Assembly (NCBI RefSeq): GCF_000373365.1
Contig: NZ_KB891218.1
Coordinates: 1 to 64,000 of the forward strand
Origin: Parafrankia discariae
GTDB taxonomy: Bacteria > Actinomycetota > Actinomycetes > Frankiales > Frankiaceae
Reading direction: 5' to 3'
DNA length: 64,000 nt
The position numbers and the translations under genes were made by a program. This document shows positions 1 to 9,966 of the stretch, piece after piece. Each line of letters opens with the position of its first letter. Positions within the stretch are counted from its first letter, which is position 1. Under the pieces are notes generated by a model. That model was given only the letters and a program-made list of their open reading frames with translations. It was not told the origin of the DNA and did no database searches.

Positions 1-754
1 CGCCGAGCAGGTCGATGACGGTGCTGGGTGACTGGCTGGGGATGGTGGCGATGTGGGTGCGCCAGTGGGTTTCGGCGGCGTCGGTGTCGTGGCGGGCGAT
101 GAGGTCGAGGAGGTGGGTGTGGTCGTGGTGGTTGTGGGGGGTGGTGTGGGTGGGGAGGGTGGTGTGGGTGTCGAGGATGTGGCGGAGCATGCCGGCGATC
201 ATGGTGAGGGTCTGGTTGCCGGCGTGTTCGAGGAGTTGGTGGTGGAAGTGGGTGGGGTCGGGGTGGGTGAGGGCGGTGTGCAGGGTGGTGAGGGTGGTGT
301 CGGTGTGGTGGGTGGCGAGGAGTCGGACGGCGGCGGGTTCGAGCAGGGTGTGGGCGGTGTGGACGTCGGCGAGGGTGGTGTGGCGGTGTTCGAGGACGAG
401 GCCGGCGTAGCGGGCGGCGACCTGGCCGTCGGGGGTGTGGACGCGGGCGCCGCCGTGGGCGCCTCGGCGGACGGAGATGAGGGCTTCGGATTCGAGGACG
501 CGGAAGGCTTCGCGCAGGGTGGGTCGGGAGACGCCGAACTGTTCCATGAGGACGGCTTCGGGGGGTAGGGCGTCGCCTTCGACGAGCTCACCACGGACGA
601 TCTGGCGGCGGAGCTGGGCCGCGACGAGTTCGGCGGTCTTGGGCACGCGGACCTGCTGACCGAGGCCACCGCCGAGCGGGCCGCCAGTGGCCGCGGCACG
701 GCCGCCCGGGACTTTTGCCGTCCTGCCACCGCGCTGGTGCTCGGCTAATGTCAT
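1..754 (-). CDS. GntR/FadR-family transcriptional regulator, 3' end outside window
   Basis: The minus-strand frame opens at an ATG at 752-754, preceded by GGAGAGG nine bases upstream, and stays open to base 1, so about 251 residues are visible and the C-terminus is missing. Residues about 40-105 form a GntR winged helix-turn-helix (AAQLRRQIVRGELVEGD, then FGVSRPTLREAFRVLES and the wing RRGAHGGARVH). The rest is a helical FCD-type ligand domain rich in His and Thr. Such proteins are metabolite-responsive repressors; the ligand cannot be read here. The codon use is odd: of 13 Glu codons 11 are GAA, whereas neighbouring genes favour GAG, and CAC, ACC and CTC dominate. That makes the plus strand almost G/T-only and hints at a different origin. 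The family call is secure, the target unknown. Confidence 0.88.
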   Translation of the reverse strand, partial: MTLAEHQRGGRTAKVPGGRAAATGGPLGGGLGQQVRVPKTAELVAAQLRRQIVRGELVEGDALPPEAVLMEQFGVSRPTLREAFRVLESEALISVRRGAHGGARVHTPDGQVAARYAGLVLEHRHTTLADVHTAHTLLEPAAVRLLATHHTDTTLTTLHTALTHPDPTHFHHQLLEHAGNQTLTMIAGMLRHILDTHTTLPTHTTPHNHHDHTHLLDLIARHDTDAAETHWRTHIATIPSQSPSTVIDLLG

Positions 755-1403
755 TCTTCCGTGCCTCTCCGAACGGACGCGGCTCATCGCACCGCGGGCA
801 TTCCGCGTTCCCGCCGGTTCAGGTGTGCGGCCGGCCTAGATGCCCGCCCGTTGCCGGTGCCCGCTTGGTGCCCGGCGGAAGAATGATACACGTTCCGCAA
901 TGAGGAGACTGCCGAGCGCACCCTGTTCGCGTGGTCCTTCCGGTCTTCGACACTGATGTCGACCAAAGGTGTCCGTGGCAGTTGTCGGTCGCCGTTGTCG
1001 AGGGTCGTTGTCCGCCGTCGTTGTAGGTCGTCGCTGACGGGCGGTGTAGTCGGGCCGGTGGTGCGGCCGGGCGGTGCTGTCCAGCCGTGTTGTCCGACCT
1101 GGTTGTGTGGGCAACCGCGGTGCGGGGATGAGCAGTGCGGGCATGAGCGGTGCGGGCAACAAGTCGTGCGGGTGGTTGTCCGAGTACGGCTGTGCGCACA
1201 AGACCCCGCGGCGTCAACCGCGGCGCGAGTACCGGCATGGTGGCCGCGTGGCCGCGATCCGCTGTGGTCGACCGATACCCGCGCAATCGCCGGTGTATTC
1301 GACGCCGCGCTATCCGTTTCGCCGCTATGGCGTTCAGCGATGGTGCCGGTGCCGGCGGCGACACCGGCGCCGGTGCCGGCGGTGCGGTGCGGTGCTGGCG
1401 GCG
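755..1403. other. Gene-free spacer between two GntR regulators
   Basis: I see no convincing coding frame. The open frames here are shadows of high-GC sequence. The part nearest the first regulator holds a possible minus-strand -10 (TATCAT, reading 888 to 883) inside an inverted repeat at 875-898. The rest shows no recognised element. Confidence 0.5.
875..898. promoter_or_regulatory. Inverted repeat, possible GntR operator
   Basis: GCGGAA at 875-880 and TTCCGC at 893-898 form perfect arms separated by 12 bases. The spacer contains TATCAT on the minus strand, a TAnnnT-type -10 for the regulator at 1-754. FadR-type proteins commonly bind short palindromes at their own promoters, so autoregulation is a reasonable guess. 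No binding consensus was matched. Confidence 0.3.
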
Positions 1404-2348
1404 TCAGTGCCGGTGGGCGGTCGCCTCCTCGACGTGCCGCCGGATGCAGGACCGGGCGAGGTGCTCGGCGAGCGCGCCCTCGCCGCGGGTGATCGCGTCG
1501 ACGATCTCGGCGTGCAGCGGGTGCTGCCACCACTGCCCGAGCCGGTCGGCCTCCTCGCGGGGATGCGCGAGGTCCGCCAGAACCCGGATGAACAGCTCGG
1601 CGGCCGGATTGCCCGCCAGCCGGGCGATCTCGAGGTGCAACAGCACCGGGGCCTCCCCGGTGAAGCCCGCGGCGACCGGCGCCGGGCGGGTGCCGGCCGA
1701 CCGCGGCCGCGAACGCGCTCCCGCCGCCCGCCCGGCCGGCGCGGCCGGCTGGAGCGCGCCGCGCAACCGGGTCAGGCCGGCCGTGTCGATCCGTTCGGCG
1801 AGCCTGCGTACCGCCACTGCCTCCAGGGCGGACCAGGTCTCGCAGAGGTGCTCTGGCCGGGCGCGGGCGAAGTCGAGATAGACCCGGGCGACGTCGCGGA
1901 CGCCGTCGTGGTCGGGCGCGGTCACCACGAGGCCGCCGCCGGGGCCGGGCCGCGGGCGAGCCACCCAACGGCTCTCCAGCAGCCGGACGGCCTCACGCAG
2001 CACCGACCGCCCGACCTGGTAGCGCTCCATGAGCTGGGCCTCCGACCCGAGCCCCTCGCCGACCGGCCAGCCGCGCCGGATGATCTCCAGCTCGATGGTG
2101 CGCGCCAGCCTCGAGGCGAGGGTGCGCTGCCCGAACCGAGAGGTCGGTTCCTCCGGCTCGCCGACGACGAGGCCGACCGCCCCGCCGTCCTCCGGGCGGC
2201 CGCCGGTGGCGGCGCGGCGGCCCGCGGCGTGCCCGCCGCCGAGGGCGGGGCCGGCGGCGGGCGCGGCGCCGCGTGGAGAAGTCCGTGCTGCGCCGTGGAA
2301 CGTGCCGGACGCTGTATTCCGGCCGGCCGGCGATAGCCCGTCAGACAC
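1404..2348 (-). CDS. GntR/FadR-family transcriptional regulator
   Basis: The frame is open further upstream, but the start chosen is the GTG at 2346-2348, which has GGAGGAAGAGCA directly before it, an excellent Shine-Dalgarno. The upstream 87 codons look like random high-GC translation. This gives 314 residues. An Ala/Gly/Pro-rich N-terminus of about 70 residues precedes the winged helix (LASRLARTIELEIIRRG, SEAQLMERYQVGRSVLREAV, wing RPRPGPGGGLVV). A helical FCD domain follows, interrupted by an Ala/Arg-rich insertion of about 30 residues (starting QPAAPAGRAAGARS). Ligand and targets are unknown. It points the same way as the regulator at 1-754 but is separated from it by 649 bases, so they are probably separate units. 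Confidence 0.85.
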   Translation of the reverse strand: MSDGLSPAGRNTASGTFHGAARTSPRGAAPAAGPALGGGHAAGRRAATGGRPEDGGAVGLVVGEPEEPTSRFGQRTLASRLARTIELEIIRRGWPVGEGLGSEAQLMERYQVGRSVLREAVRLLESRWVARPRPGPGGGLVVTAPDHDGVRDVARVYLDFARARPEHLCETWSALEAVAVRRLAERIDTAGLTRLRGALQPAAPAGRAAGARSRPRSAGTRPAPVAAGFTGEAPVLLHLEIARLAGNPAAELFIRVLADLAHPREEADRLGQWWQHPLHAEIVDAITRGEGALAEHLARSCIRRHVEEATAHRH

Positions 2349-3394
2349 TGCTCTTCCTCCGGATGAACTCGTTGGCCGACGCCGGATTTTCCGGCGTCGC
2401 CGTGACTGCTCCGACGGCGGGCGGTCAGCGTCGCGCCGGCGACCTGTCGACGGCGTTCGCGATGACACCCACAGTGTGCTCGGATTCCTTTCCGGACGTG
2501 TTCCGTACCGTTCCGGAGAGTTCCCGGTAGACGGCACCGACGTTTGCCCCCCGGCATCGGAAGCGTGTTCCAGATAAGGGGCTCCAGTCAACCGATTGCA
2601 GCTACCCATGTGGGCCCGGGGCGCGTCGGTTTGGCATCTGTGCAGCTCCGCCGCTTCGTGTCACGGTGGCCCGGAAGCGTGACCGGTGGATGCCCGCCCG
2701 GCCGAGAATGCGCGTAGCCCGGCTGTTTCCACTGCGTGGCGGCTTCCGTCGTGCCGTCGACGCGGCGTGCGGCGGTGTCGTCGGTGGTGGACCGGGCCGG
2801 GCTCTCGACATCCGGCCGTGTGGCCCATGCCATCCACCGGGACCGGCACTTACAGGCCACCTACATCCCGTTCGACCGTTCGGGCGGAAAAACGACGCAC
2901 TTCCGGGCCGCTGATACGCGGTGGTCGCGCCCCGCCCCCGTTCTCGGCCCGTGAACCACTCCGGAGTGCCGGGTCAGGGTATCCGCGTTCATATTCACTG
3001 ACCACCCGCTGGGTTGCGCGCCGGGACGGATGGAATTCGCGGAGGGTCCGCGGCCGGTGGGTCGCGGAAAGAACGGGGCGATCTCGGGAGAAGGAACGGG
3101 GCGATCTCGGGAGGCTGGCGGGCCGGTCTCGGGGCCCCGCTCCGCAGGGATGCTCGTCGGAGCCGAGGGTAGCGGCTTGCTACTCAGGGTGACAAATTGA
3201 CTCCGTCGCGACGGATGAGTCGCCTGCCACAAGAGGTCTCCGGCCTGTCACCGTAGGGACCGAAGTCCTGATCTCGGGCCGCCGCGGCTCGGCGCGGTCT
3301 GCGTTACTTCCGCCCGTGTAATTCGGCGAGCAACTTTTCGCTAACTGAGAACTTGTGTTAGGAATGAGCGTCTTTTCGCTGGTCTGGGGGGAAA
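2349..3394. other. Gene-free region of about 1 kb
   Basis: No frame here encodes a recognisable protein. The stretch holds repeated TCCGGA/TTCCG words around 2491-2517 upstream of the GntR gene, a 20-base direct repeat at 3071-3113, and a locally AT-richer segment around 3320-3380 that probably carries the promoter of the MHYT gene. Nothing else was recognised. Confidence 0.5.
3071..3113. repeat. 20-base direct repeat
   Basis: The 20-base sequence GAACGGGGCGATCTCGGGAG occurs at 3071-3090 and again at 3094-3113, a period of 23. It lies in the gene-free region upstream of the MHYT gene. It could be a regulator's twin site or a simple duplication. Confidence 0.8.
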
Positions 3395-4453
3395 TTGATC
3401 ACGGTGCAGGTGGCTCATCAGCATTCGAGTCAGGATCTTCTGTTCGTCGTGGTGTCATTACTGCTGGCCGTGATCGGTTCGTTCGCCGCGCTGGTGAGCG
3501 CGATGCGGATACCTTCCGCCCAGGGGCGGGCGCGGCTGCGGTGGACGCTGCTGGCCGCGGTGTCGCTCGGCGGTGGCGCGATGTGGTCCATGCACTTCAT
3601 CGGAATGATCGGCTACCAGGTCGACAACCGCGACGTTCGGTACGACCTGCCGCTGACCGGGCTGTCCCTGCTCATCGCGATCGCCGTCTCCGCGGTGGGC
3701 CTGTCGCTGGTGGCCCGGCGCCCGGACAGCCCGCTGCGGCTGGCCGCCGGTGGTGTCGTCGCCGGCCTCGGCGTCGCCGCGATGCACTACACGGGTATGG
3801 CCGCGATGCGCGTCGGAAGTGACATCAGCTACCGACGAGGGCTGGTGGCCCTCTCTGTCGGCATCGCCATCGCCGCCGCGCTGGCCGCGTTGTGGATCAC
3901 CTTCCGGGTGACCACCGGGCTGCATGTCGCGCTGGCCTCGTTGGTCATGGCCGTGGCCGTCTGCGGGATGCACTACACGGCGATGGCCGCGACGCAGGTC
4001 CAGACGACCGCCGTGGTGGCCCCGGTCACCGGCGCGGACCCGATCACCCTGGCGATGCTGGTGTGCGTGATCGCCTTCTCCGTGCTCGCGGTCGTGATCT
4101 TCGCCGCGCTCGGTGGGGTCACCTATTCCGATCCGTTCTCCTCGGCGCAGGAGCGCAGCCGCCGTCGCGGCGGGCCCCGGCCGGCTTCCGAGCGGGTCGG
4201 GGGCGGCCCGTCCCACCGGCAGCGCGCCGATGACGCCGGCCGGGTCGGCGCGGGTGAGCGGCTGGAGCCGGTAGGCCGGGCGGATGTGGACGAGCGGCTG
4301 GAGCCGGTCGGCCGTGGTGGGCCCGAGCGGCCTGGGCCGGTCGGCCGTGGTGCCGGTGGCGGATGGCCCGAGACCGGTGACCAGGCCGCCTGGACGGCCC
4401 AGCGCGGCGACCGGCGACACCGCGGACCGGCGGGGCACCGGAGACTGGCGTGA
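3395..4453 (+). CDS. MHYT-domain integral membrane protein
   Basis: The protein has up to 352 residues. About seven hydrophobic segments fill residues 12-245 and carry the MHYT signatures MHFIGM (about 68), MHYTGM (about 130) and MHYTAM (about 192). These Met/His motifs are proposed to bind a metal such as copper, so the domain is regarded as a sensor of O2, CO or NO. In many proteins it is fused to a GGDEF/EAL or kinase output. Here there is none: the C-terminal 105 residues are a charged disordered tail with the phrase RLEPVGR repeated. The start is TTG at 3395 with GGGGGG close before it; a GTG at 3404 in the same frame has better spacing and is the alternative. The signal output is unknown. 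Confidence 0.82.
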   Translation: MITVQVAHQHSSQDLLFVVVSLLLAVIGSFAALVSAMRIPSAQGRARLRWTLLAAVSLGGGAMWSMHFIGMIGYQVDNRDVRYDLPLTGLSLLIAIAVSAVGLSLVARRPDSPLRLAAGGVVAGLGVAAMHYTGMAAMRVGSDISYRRGLVALSVGIAIAAALAALWITFRVTTGLHVALASLVMAVAVCGMHYTAMAATQVQTTAVVAPVTGADPITLAMLVCVIAFSVLAVVIFAALGGVTYSDPFSSAQERSRRRGGPRPASERVGGGPSHRQRADDAGRVGAGERLEPVGRADVDERLEPVGRGGPERPGPVGRGAGGGWPETGDQAAWTAQRGDRRHRGPAGHRRLA

Positions 4454-4677
4454 TCCGCTGGACCAGCGGCGCCCGGCCGATCCGGTCGGCTGGACGGGTG
4501 ACGCCCACCACGGGCAGCGATGATCTCCGGAGGGCCCGTGGAGGCCGGATGTCGCGCGGTGGCCCTCGGCGTGGTTGTCGTCCGAGCTGCCGCCGTCCGA
4601 GCTGCCGCCGTCCGCCGGGTCGCGCGGCCGAGTGCTCGCCGTCCGCCGGCTCACGTAATGGTGTCGGACCTCGGTCG

Positions 4678-4690
4678 TACGGTGGGAGGG
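4678..4690 (+). promoter_or_regulatory. Leaderless promoter of rarA
   Basis: TACGGT at 4678-4683 fits the actinobacterial -10 pattern TAnnnT. Six bases follow, then the GTG start at 4690, so transcription would begin on the start codon. No clear -35 was seen. The same spacing recurs before gmk, rpe and argF. Confidence 0.55.
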
Positions 4691-6078
4691 TGAGTCTCTT
4701 CGACGCGGAGCTGGCCGAGACGCTGGCCTCCTCCGGCCCGCTCGCCGCCCGGTTGCGCCCGCGCAGCCTGGACGAGGTCGTCGGGCAGCGTCACCTGCTG
4801 GCGGAGGGCAGCCCGCTGCGCCGGCTGGTGGAGGGCGGCGGGACGACCTCGGTGGTGCTGTGGGGGCCGCCCGGCACCGGGAAGACCACGCTGGCGCACA
4901 TCGTCTCCCAGGCCACCCGGCGGCGGTTCCGTGAGCTCTCGGCCGTCACCGCGGGTGTCAAGGACGTCCGCGCGGTGGTGGACGAGGCCCGGGAGACGCT
5001 GTCGATGTCCGGAGTGCGGACGGTCCTGTTCATCGACGAGGTGCACCGGTTCACCCGTACCCAGCAGGACGCGCTGCTCCCGTCGGTGGAACGCGGGTGG
5101 GTGACGCTGGTCGCGGCGACCACGGAGAATCCCTTCTTCAGCGTTGTCTCCCCGTTGCTCTCCCGATCGTTGCTGCTGACTCTCGAGCCCCTGACCGACA
5201 GCGACATCGCCGAACTGGCGGAGCGCGCGGTGACCGATCCGCGCGGCTACGGCGGGCGCCTCGTGCTGGCCGAGGAGGCCCGCGAGCACCTGGTCCGCGT
5301 CGCCGGCGGGGATGCGCGGCGCGCGCTGACCGCGCTCGAGGCGGGCGCGGAGGCGGCGCTCGCGGCGGCGGCCGCGGCCGCGGCCGCGGCGGATCCTGCC
5401 GCGGCCGGTCCCGTCCGGCTCGAGCTCGAGCTGCTCGAACGGGCGGTGGACCGCGCCGCCGTCCGCTACGACCGGGAGGGCGACCAGCACTACGACATCG
5501 TCAGCGCCTTCATCAAGTCGATGCGTGGCGGCGACGTCGACGCGGCACTGCATTACCTGGCCAGGATGCTGGAAGCCGGCGAGGACCCGCGTTTCGTCGC
5601 CCGCCGGATGATCATCCTGGCGAGCGAGGACGTCGGGATGGCCGATCCCGGGGCGCTCGGGGTCGCCGTGGCGGCGGCTCAGGCCCTCGATCTCGTCGGG
5701 CTCCCGGAGGCACGGCTCGCCCTGGCCCAGGCGGTGATCCATCTGACCCTCGCGCCGAAGTCGAACGCGGTGATCATGGCGCTGGACGCGGCGACGGCCG
5801 ACATCCGGGCGGGCCGGGTCGGGCCGGTGCCGCCGCATCTGCGCGACGCGCACTACCCGGGCGCGGCGCGGCTGGGTCACGGCGAGCGCTACCGGTATCC
5901 GCACGATCACCCGGACGGGGTGGTCCGACAGCAGTACGCGCCGGACGTCCTCGCCGGGTCGGACTACTACCACCCGACCGGGCACGGGTTCGAGCGTCGG
6001 GCGGGGGAGCGGCTCCTGCGGCTGCGCGGAGTCCTGCGGGGACAGTCGCCGGACCCCCCGGCCGAGGCCTCCGGCTGA
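4690..6078 (+). CDS. rarA: Replication-associated recombination protein A (AAA+ ATPase)
   Basis: This is RarA/MgsA, a clamp-loader-like AAA+ ATPase that acts at stalled replication forks. Of 462 residues, 59-66 form Walker A (GPPGTGKT), Walker B is FIDEVHRF near 113, and the sensor-1 region TTENPFF follows near 140. The C-terminal MgsA-type domain carries [15 protein letters not shown] and the cluster PKSNAV. A run of about ten alanines (near residue 220) sits in the lid region. The frame is open for 80 codons upstream, but homologues begin close to SLFD, and the GTG at 4690 lies exactly seven bases past a TAnnnT box, so a leaderless start is preferred. The G-rich stretch touching the GTG is too close to be a ribosome binding site. 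Confidence 0.93.
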   Translation: MSLFDAELAETLASSGPLAARLRPRSLDEVVGQRHLLAEGSPLRRLVEGGGTTSVVLWGPPGTGKTTLAHIVSQATRRRFRELSAVTAGVKDVRAVVDEARETLSMSGVRTVLFIDEVHRFTRTQQDALLPSVERGWVTLVAATTENPFFSVVSPLLSRSLLLTLEPLTDSDIAELAERAVTDPRGYGGRLVLAEEAREHLVRVAGGDARRALTALEAGAEAALAAAAAAAAAADPAAAGPVRLELELLERAVDRAAVRYDREGDQHYDIVSAFIKSMRGGDVDAALHYLARMLEAGEDPRFVARRMIILASEDVGMADPGALGVAVAAAQALDLVGLPEARLALAQAVIHLTLAPKSNAVIMALDAATADIRAGRVGPVPPHLRDAHYPGAARLGHGERYRYPHDHPDGVVRQQYAPDVLAGSDYYHPTGHGFERRAGERLLRLRGVLRGQSPDPPAEASG

Positions 6079-6367
6079 CCGCCCGGCGCCGGCCCGTCCG
6101 ACCGGGGACGGACACGGACGCCCCGGGGGTTACCGGTGGTGCGTGCACACCGGTCGGTAAGGTCACTGGCGAACAGCACCAGCATGCCACCCGGCGCCGT
6201 ACGAGGGCGCCGCACCGGACGGCGTAACGGCCGCGGTGGCAGGTGGGGCGGCGGGGTGGCCCGTCGGAGCGCGGCGGCCGGCCGGCCCCGGTGGTCGGTG
6301 CCACCAGGCGGCACCGACACAGGCGTCATCCACACAGGCGTTACCGACAACGATGGAGGCGAAGCAC

Positions 6368-6862
6368 ATGTCCGGTGGTGCGGTCGCGGGCCTGATCGCC
6401 TCTGGGGCGTTCGCGGTGCTCGTGCTCTTCGCCTGCTACGTCCTGTACAAGCTCGGCAAGATCTTCGACGAGGCCGCGGCCCGGGTTCGGCAGACCGGGA
6501 TCGTGATCGACGAGGGCACCGCCCGGGTCCGGCAGGCGGGGGCGACCGTCGACGAGGTCAACGTCGCGCTCGCCCACGTCAACAAGGAGCTCGACCGGAT
6601 CGACGCGATCACGGCCAACGTGCAGACGGTGACCACGAACGTCTCGTCGCTGACGTCGCTGTTCGCCGCCACGCTGGGCGGGCCGATCGTTCGGGTCGCC
6701 GCGTTCAGCTACGGCGTGCGCCAGGCGGTCGCGAAGCGGGCGAAGGCGGATGTCAGCGCGCGCGTGTCGGCCGAGATGAAGGCGGAGAAGTCGCAGCGCC
6801 GGGCCGCGCGCCGCGCGCCCGAGGTCACCGCGTCCGGCGCGGGTGTCCGGGGTCGTCGCTGA
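6368..6862 (+). CDS. DUF948 family membrane-anchored protein
   Basis: The ATG at 6368 has GGAGG eight bases before it; upstream codons in the frame look non-coding. The 164-residue product has one N-terminal transmembrane helix (about 5-27) followed by a long amphipathic helical region with heptad-like spacing (IVIDEGTARVRQAG, VNVALAHVNKELDRIDAI, VQTVTTNVSSLTSL), as in DUF948 proteins, and a basic Lys/Arg-rich end. Function is not established; the architecture suggests a coiled-coil protein at the membrane. The gene overlaps the next start by one base (TGATG). The pair upstream of alaS is also seen in other actinobacteria. Confidence 0.85.
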   Translation: MSGGAVAGLIASGAFAVLVLFACYVLYKLGKIFDEAAARVRQTGIVIDEGTARVRQAGATVDEVNVALAHVNKELDRIDAITANVQTVTTNVSSLTSLFAATLGGPIVRVAAFSYGVRQAVAKRAKADVSARVSAEMKAEKSQRRAARRAPEVTASGAGVRGRR

Positions 6863-7230
6863 TGGGGACGAGGATGTTCTACGTCGCCCTCGGCGCGGCC
6901 ACCGGGGTGCTGGTGGTGCGCCAGGTGGCCCGCGCGGTCTCCTCGCTGTCGCCGACGAGTCTGGCCGGGTCTCTCGTACAGTCGGTGCGGGAGTTCGCCG
7001 CCGACGTCGGCGAGGCGATGGCCGAGCGGGAGGAGGAGATCCGCTCCGCGCTCGGCCTCGACGGCGCGGACGGCTCCGACGCCGGCGAGAGCACCGGCGT
7101 CGCGACGAGCACGGGTGCCGCCACCAGCACGGGGGCAGCCGCGAGTGACCAGGACGCCGCTGCCCCGGGTCCTGACGAGTTCGACCCGGAACGGACGATG
7201 CGTCTGGTCCCCGGCGCGCGCCGGCCATGA
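6862..7230 (+). CDS. Small membrane-anchored protein partnered with the DUF948 protein
   Basis: The ATG at 6862 overlaps the preceding stop as TGATG; a second in-frame ATG at 6874 is possible. The 122 residues begin with a hydrophobic segment (MFYVALGAATGVLVVRQVA), continue with a short amphipathic stretch (LVQSVREFAADVGEAMAERE) and end in an acidic Ala/Ser/Thr-rich tail with STGAATSTGAA repeats. The position between a DUF948 gene and alaS matches the small DUF6167-type proteins of actinobacteria, but that assignment rests on context and general look. Function unknown. Confidence 0.72.
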   Translation: MGTRMFYVALGAATGVLVVRQVARAVSSLSPTSLAGSLVQSVREFAADVGEAMAEREEEIRSALGLDGADGSDAGESTGVATSTGAATSTGAAASDQDAAAPGPDEFDPERTMRLVPGARRP

Positions 7231-7323
7231 CCTCCGACCGGTCACGGCCGACCCCGGGCGCAGGCCCGGCGTCGGCGGGGTGGCCGGGTGCCTTATCCCG
7301 ACGACCCTGGACGACGTGAACCG

Positions 7324-9966
7324 ATGGACACGGCCGAGATCCGCCGCCGCTTTCTGAACCACTTCTCCGAGCGGGGTCACACCGTGGTCCCGAGTGCGTC
7401 CCTGGTGGCGCAGGACCCGACCCTGCTGCTGGTGAACGCCGGCATGGTTCCTTTCAAGCCCTACTTCCTCGGGGACCTGAAGGCGCCGTGGAACCGCGCG
7501 ACCAGCGTGCAGAAATGCGTGCGGACCGTGGACATCGACAACGTCGGCCGCACCGCCCGGCACGCCTCCTTCTTCCAGATGTGCGGGAACTTCTCCTTCG
7601 GCGACTACTTCAAGGCCGAGGCGATCCCGTTCGCCTTCGAGCTGATCGTCGACGGCTACGGCTTCAACCCCGACGACCTGTGGGCCACCGTCTACCTGGA
7701 CGACGACGAGGCCGAGTCGATCTGGCGCACCCTGCTGCCCGCCGAGCGCATCCAGCGGCGCGGCAAGAAGGACAACTTCTGGTCGATGGGCGTGCCCGGC
7801 CCGTGCGGCCCGTGCAGCGAGATCTACTTCGACCGCGGCCCGGCGTACGGGCGCGAGGGCGGCCCGGAGGCGGACGAGGACCGCTACCTGGAGATCTGGA
7901 ACCTCGTCTTCATGCAGTTCGCCCGGGGCGAGGGCAGCGAGTACGGCTACGAGATCGTCGGCGACCTGCCCGCCCGCAACATCGACACCGGGATGGGCCT
8001 GGAGCGGATGGCCACCATCCTGCAGGGTGTCGAGAACCTGTACGAGATCGACATCTCCCGTCCGGTGCTGGACGCCGCCGGCCGGCTCACCGGTGCCCGC
8101 TACGGCGCCGACCCGGCGGCCGACGTCCGGCTGCGGGTCGTCGCCGACCACACCCGGACCGCGGCGATGCTGATCTCGGACGGTGTCTCGCCGTCCAACG
8201 AGGGCCGCGGGTACGTGCTGCGGCGGATGCTGCGCCGGGCGGTGCGTGACGCCCGGCTGCTCGGCGCCCGCGAGCCGGTCATGGCCGAGCTGTTCGGCGT
8301 GGTCCGCGCGGCGATGGGCCCGATCTACCCGGAGCTGGTCGACCAGGCCGAGGCGATCACGGCGGTCGCGGTCGCCGAGGAGACGGCCTTCCTGGAGACG
8401 CTGCGCACGGGCACCAGCCTCTTCGACACCGCGGTCACCCAGGCCCGGTCCAGCGGGTCGTCCCAGCTCAGCGGCGAGTCGGCGTTCCGGCTGCACGATA
8501 CCTACGGGTTCCCGATCGACCTGACCATGGACATGGCGTCCGAGGCGGGCCTGACCGTGGACGAGGCGGGCTTCCGCCGGCTGATGGAGCGCCAGCGCCA
8601 GACGGCGAAGGCCGACCGGGCGTCCCGGCGGATCGGCAACCTGGACCTCTCCGCCTTCCGGCCGATCCTCGCCGCCTCCGGCCCGACCACGTTCACCGGC
8701 TACACCGAGCTCGGGCGCGAGTCCGGCATCGTCGGCATCGTCGGTATCGGCGACGGGGGCAGCCTGACCGCGGCCGGCGAGGGGGACGAGGTCGGCATCC
8801 TGCTCGACACGACCCCCTTCTACGCCGAGAGCGGTGGCCAGGAGGCCGACCTGGGCCGGATCCGGTTCGACGGCGGCGAGGCCGAGGTGCTCGACGTCCA
8901 GCGCCCGGTGCCCGACCTGGTCATGCACCGGGTCAAGATCCTCGGCGGCGAGCTGCGGGTGGGGGCGGACGTGTTCGCCGAGGTCGACGTCGAGCGCCGG
9001 CGCGCGGTGTCGCGCTCGCACACCGCCACCCATCTCGTGCACACCGCGTTCCGCCGGGCGCTCGGCGAGTCCGCGACGCAGGCCGGGTCGCTGAACTCGC
9101 CGGGCCGGCTGCGTTTCGACTTCCACGCGCTCGGCGCGGTGCCCGACTCCGTCCTCGCCGACGTCGAGGACGAGGTGAACGAGATCGCCCTGCGGGACCT
9201 GGAGGTCCGCTGGTACGTCACCTCCCAGGAGGAGGCGCGCCGGCTGGGCGCGATGGCGCTGTTCGGTGAGAAGTACGGCGACCGGGTCCGCGTCGTGGAC
9301 GTCGGGGACTACGCCCGCGAGCTGTGCGGTGGCACCCATGTGGCCAGCTCGGCCCAGCTGGGCGCGATCAAGTTGTTGTCCGAGTCGTCCATCTCGGCCG
9401 GGACCCGCCGGGTGGAGGCGCTGGTCGGCATGGACGCCTTCCGCTTCCTGGCCCGCGAGCACGTGCTCGTCTCGCAGCTCTCCAGCGCGCTCAAGGCCCG
9501 TCCGGACGAGCTCGCCGACCGGGTCGCCGACATCGTCGGGCGGCTGCGTGACGCCGAGAAGGAGCTGGAGCGGCTGCGGGCGCAGGCGGTGCTGGCCGGC
9601 GCGGCGGCGCTCGCCGCCGGCGCCGAGGACGTGGCCGGCGTGGCGCTGGTCACCGCGCAGGTGCCCGCGGGCACCCCGGCCGACGACGTCCGCCTGCTCG
9701 CCCTGGACGTGCGTGGCCGGCTCGCCGGCCGGCCGGCGGTGGTCGCGGTCGCCGAGGCGGCCGGCGCGGCCGTCGTCGTGGCGACCGACGAGACCGCGCG
9801 CACCCGCGGCCTGCGGGCCGGCGACCTGGTCCGGCACTCCTGGGCCGCGCTCGGCGGCAAGGGCGGCGGCAAGCCCGACGTCGCCCAGGGCGGCCGTGGC
9901 GACGCGGACATGATCCCGAAGGTCTTCGCCCGGCTGCGCGAGCTGGTCGCCGACCAGGGCGCGTGA
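7324..9966 (+). CDS. alaS: Alanyl-tRNA synthetase
   Basis: AlaS charges tRNA-Ala with alanine and edits mischarged Ser or Gly. The protein has 880 residues, normal for the family. The class II catalytic core carries [15 protein letters not shown] (motif 2 region) and GMGLERM (motif 3 region). The editing domain has the zinc ligands HTATHLVH near 565 and CGGTH near 667. The C-Ala domain follows, ending [12 protein letters not shown] chose ATG 7324, which gives the usual [14 protein letters not shown] start. The frame extends to a GTG at 7288 but those residues are not family-like, and the Shine-Dalgarno is weak for both. The last bases overlap ruvX as GTGA. Confidence 0.97.
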   Translation: MDTAEIRRRFLNHFSERGHTVVPSASLVAQDPTLLLVNAGMVPFKPYFLGDLKAPWNRATSVQKCVRTVDIDNVGRTARHASFFQMCGNFSFGDYFKAEAIPFAFELIVDGYGFNPDDLWATVYLDDDEAESIWRTLLPAERIQRRGKKDNFWSMGVPGPCGPCSEIYFDRGPAYGREGGPEADEDRYLEIWNLVFMQFARGEGSEYGYEIVGDLPARNIDTGMGLERMATILQGVENLYEIDISRPVLDAAGRLTGARYGADPAADVRLRVVADHTRTAAMLISDGVSPSNEGRGYVLRRMLRRAVRDARLLGAREPVMAELFGVVRAAMGPIYPELVDQAEAITAVAVAEETAFLETLRTGTSLFDTAVTQARSSGSSQLSGESAFRLHDTYGFPIDLTMDMASEAGLTVDEAGFRRLMERQRQTAKADRASRRIGNLDLSAFRPILAASGPTTFTGYTELGRESGIVGIVGIGDGGSLTAAGEGDEVGILLDTTPFYAESGGQEADLGRIRFDGGEAEVLDVQRPVPDLVMHRVKILGGELRVGADVFAEVDVERRRAVSRSHTATHLVHTAFRRALGESATQAGSLNSPGRLRFDFHALGAVPDSVLADVEDEVNEIALRDLEVRWYVTSQEEARRLGAMALFGEKYGDRVRVVDVGDYARELCGGTHVASSAQLGAIKLLSESSISAGTRRVEALVGMDAFRFLAREHVLVSQLSSALKARPDELADRVADIVGRLRDAEKELERLRAQAVLAGAAALAAGAEDVAGVALVTAQVPAGTPADDVRLLALDVRGRLAGRPAVVAVAEAAGAAVVVATDETARTRGLRAGDLVRHSWAALGGKGGGKPDVAQGGRGDADMIPKVFARLRELVADQGA

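Noticed and set aside
784-1968. Minus-strand frames of 120-390 codons overlapping the second GntR gene and the spacer
   Set aside because: They are Arg/Pro-rich out-of-frame translations with no domain and no suitable ribosome binding site, and they overlap the supported GntR gene.
7231-7323. T-box or other tRNA-sensing leader before alaS
   Set aside because: The gap is under 100 bases and has no T-box consensus or specifier loop.
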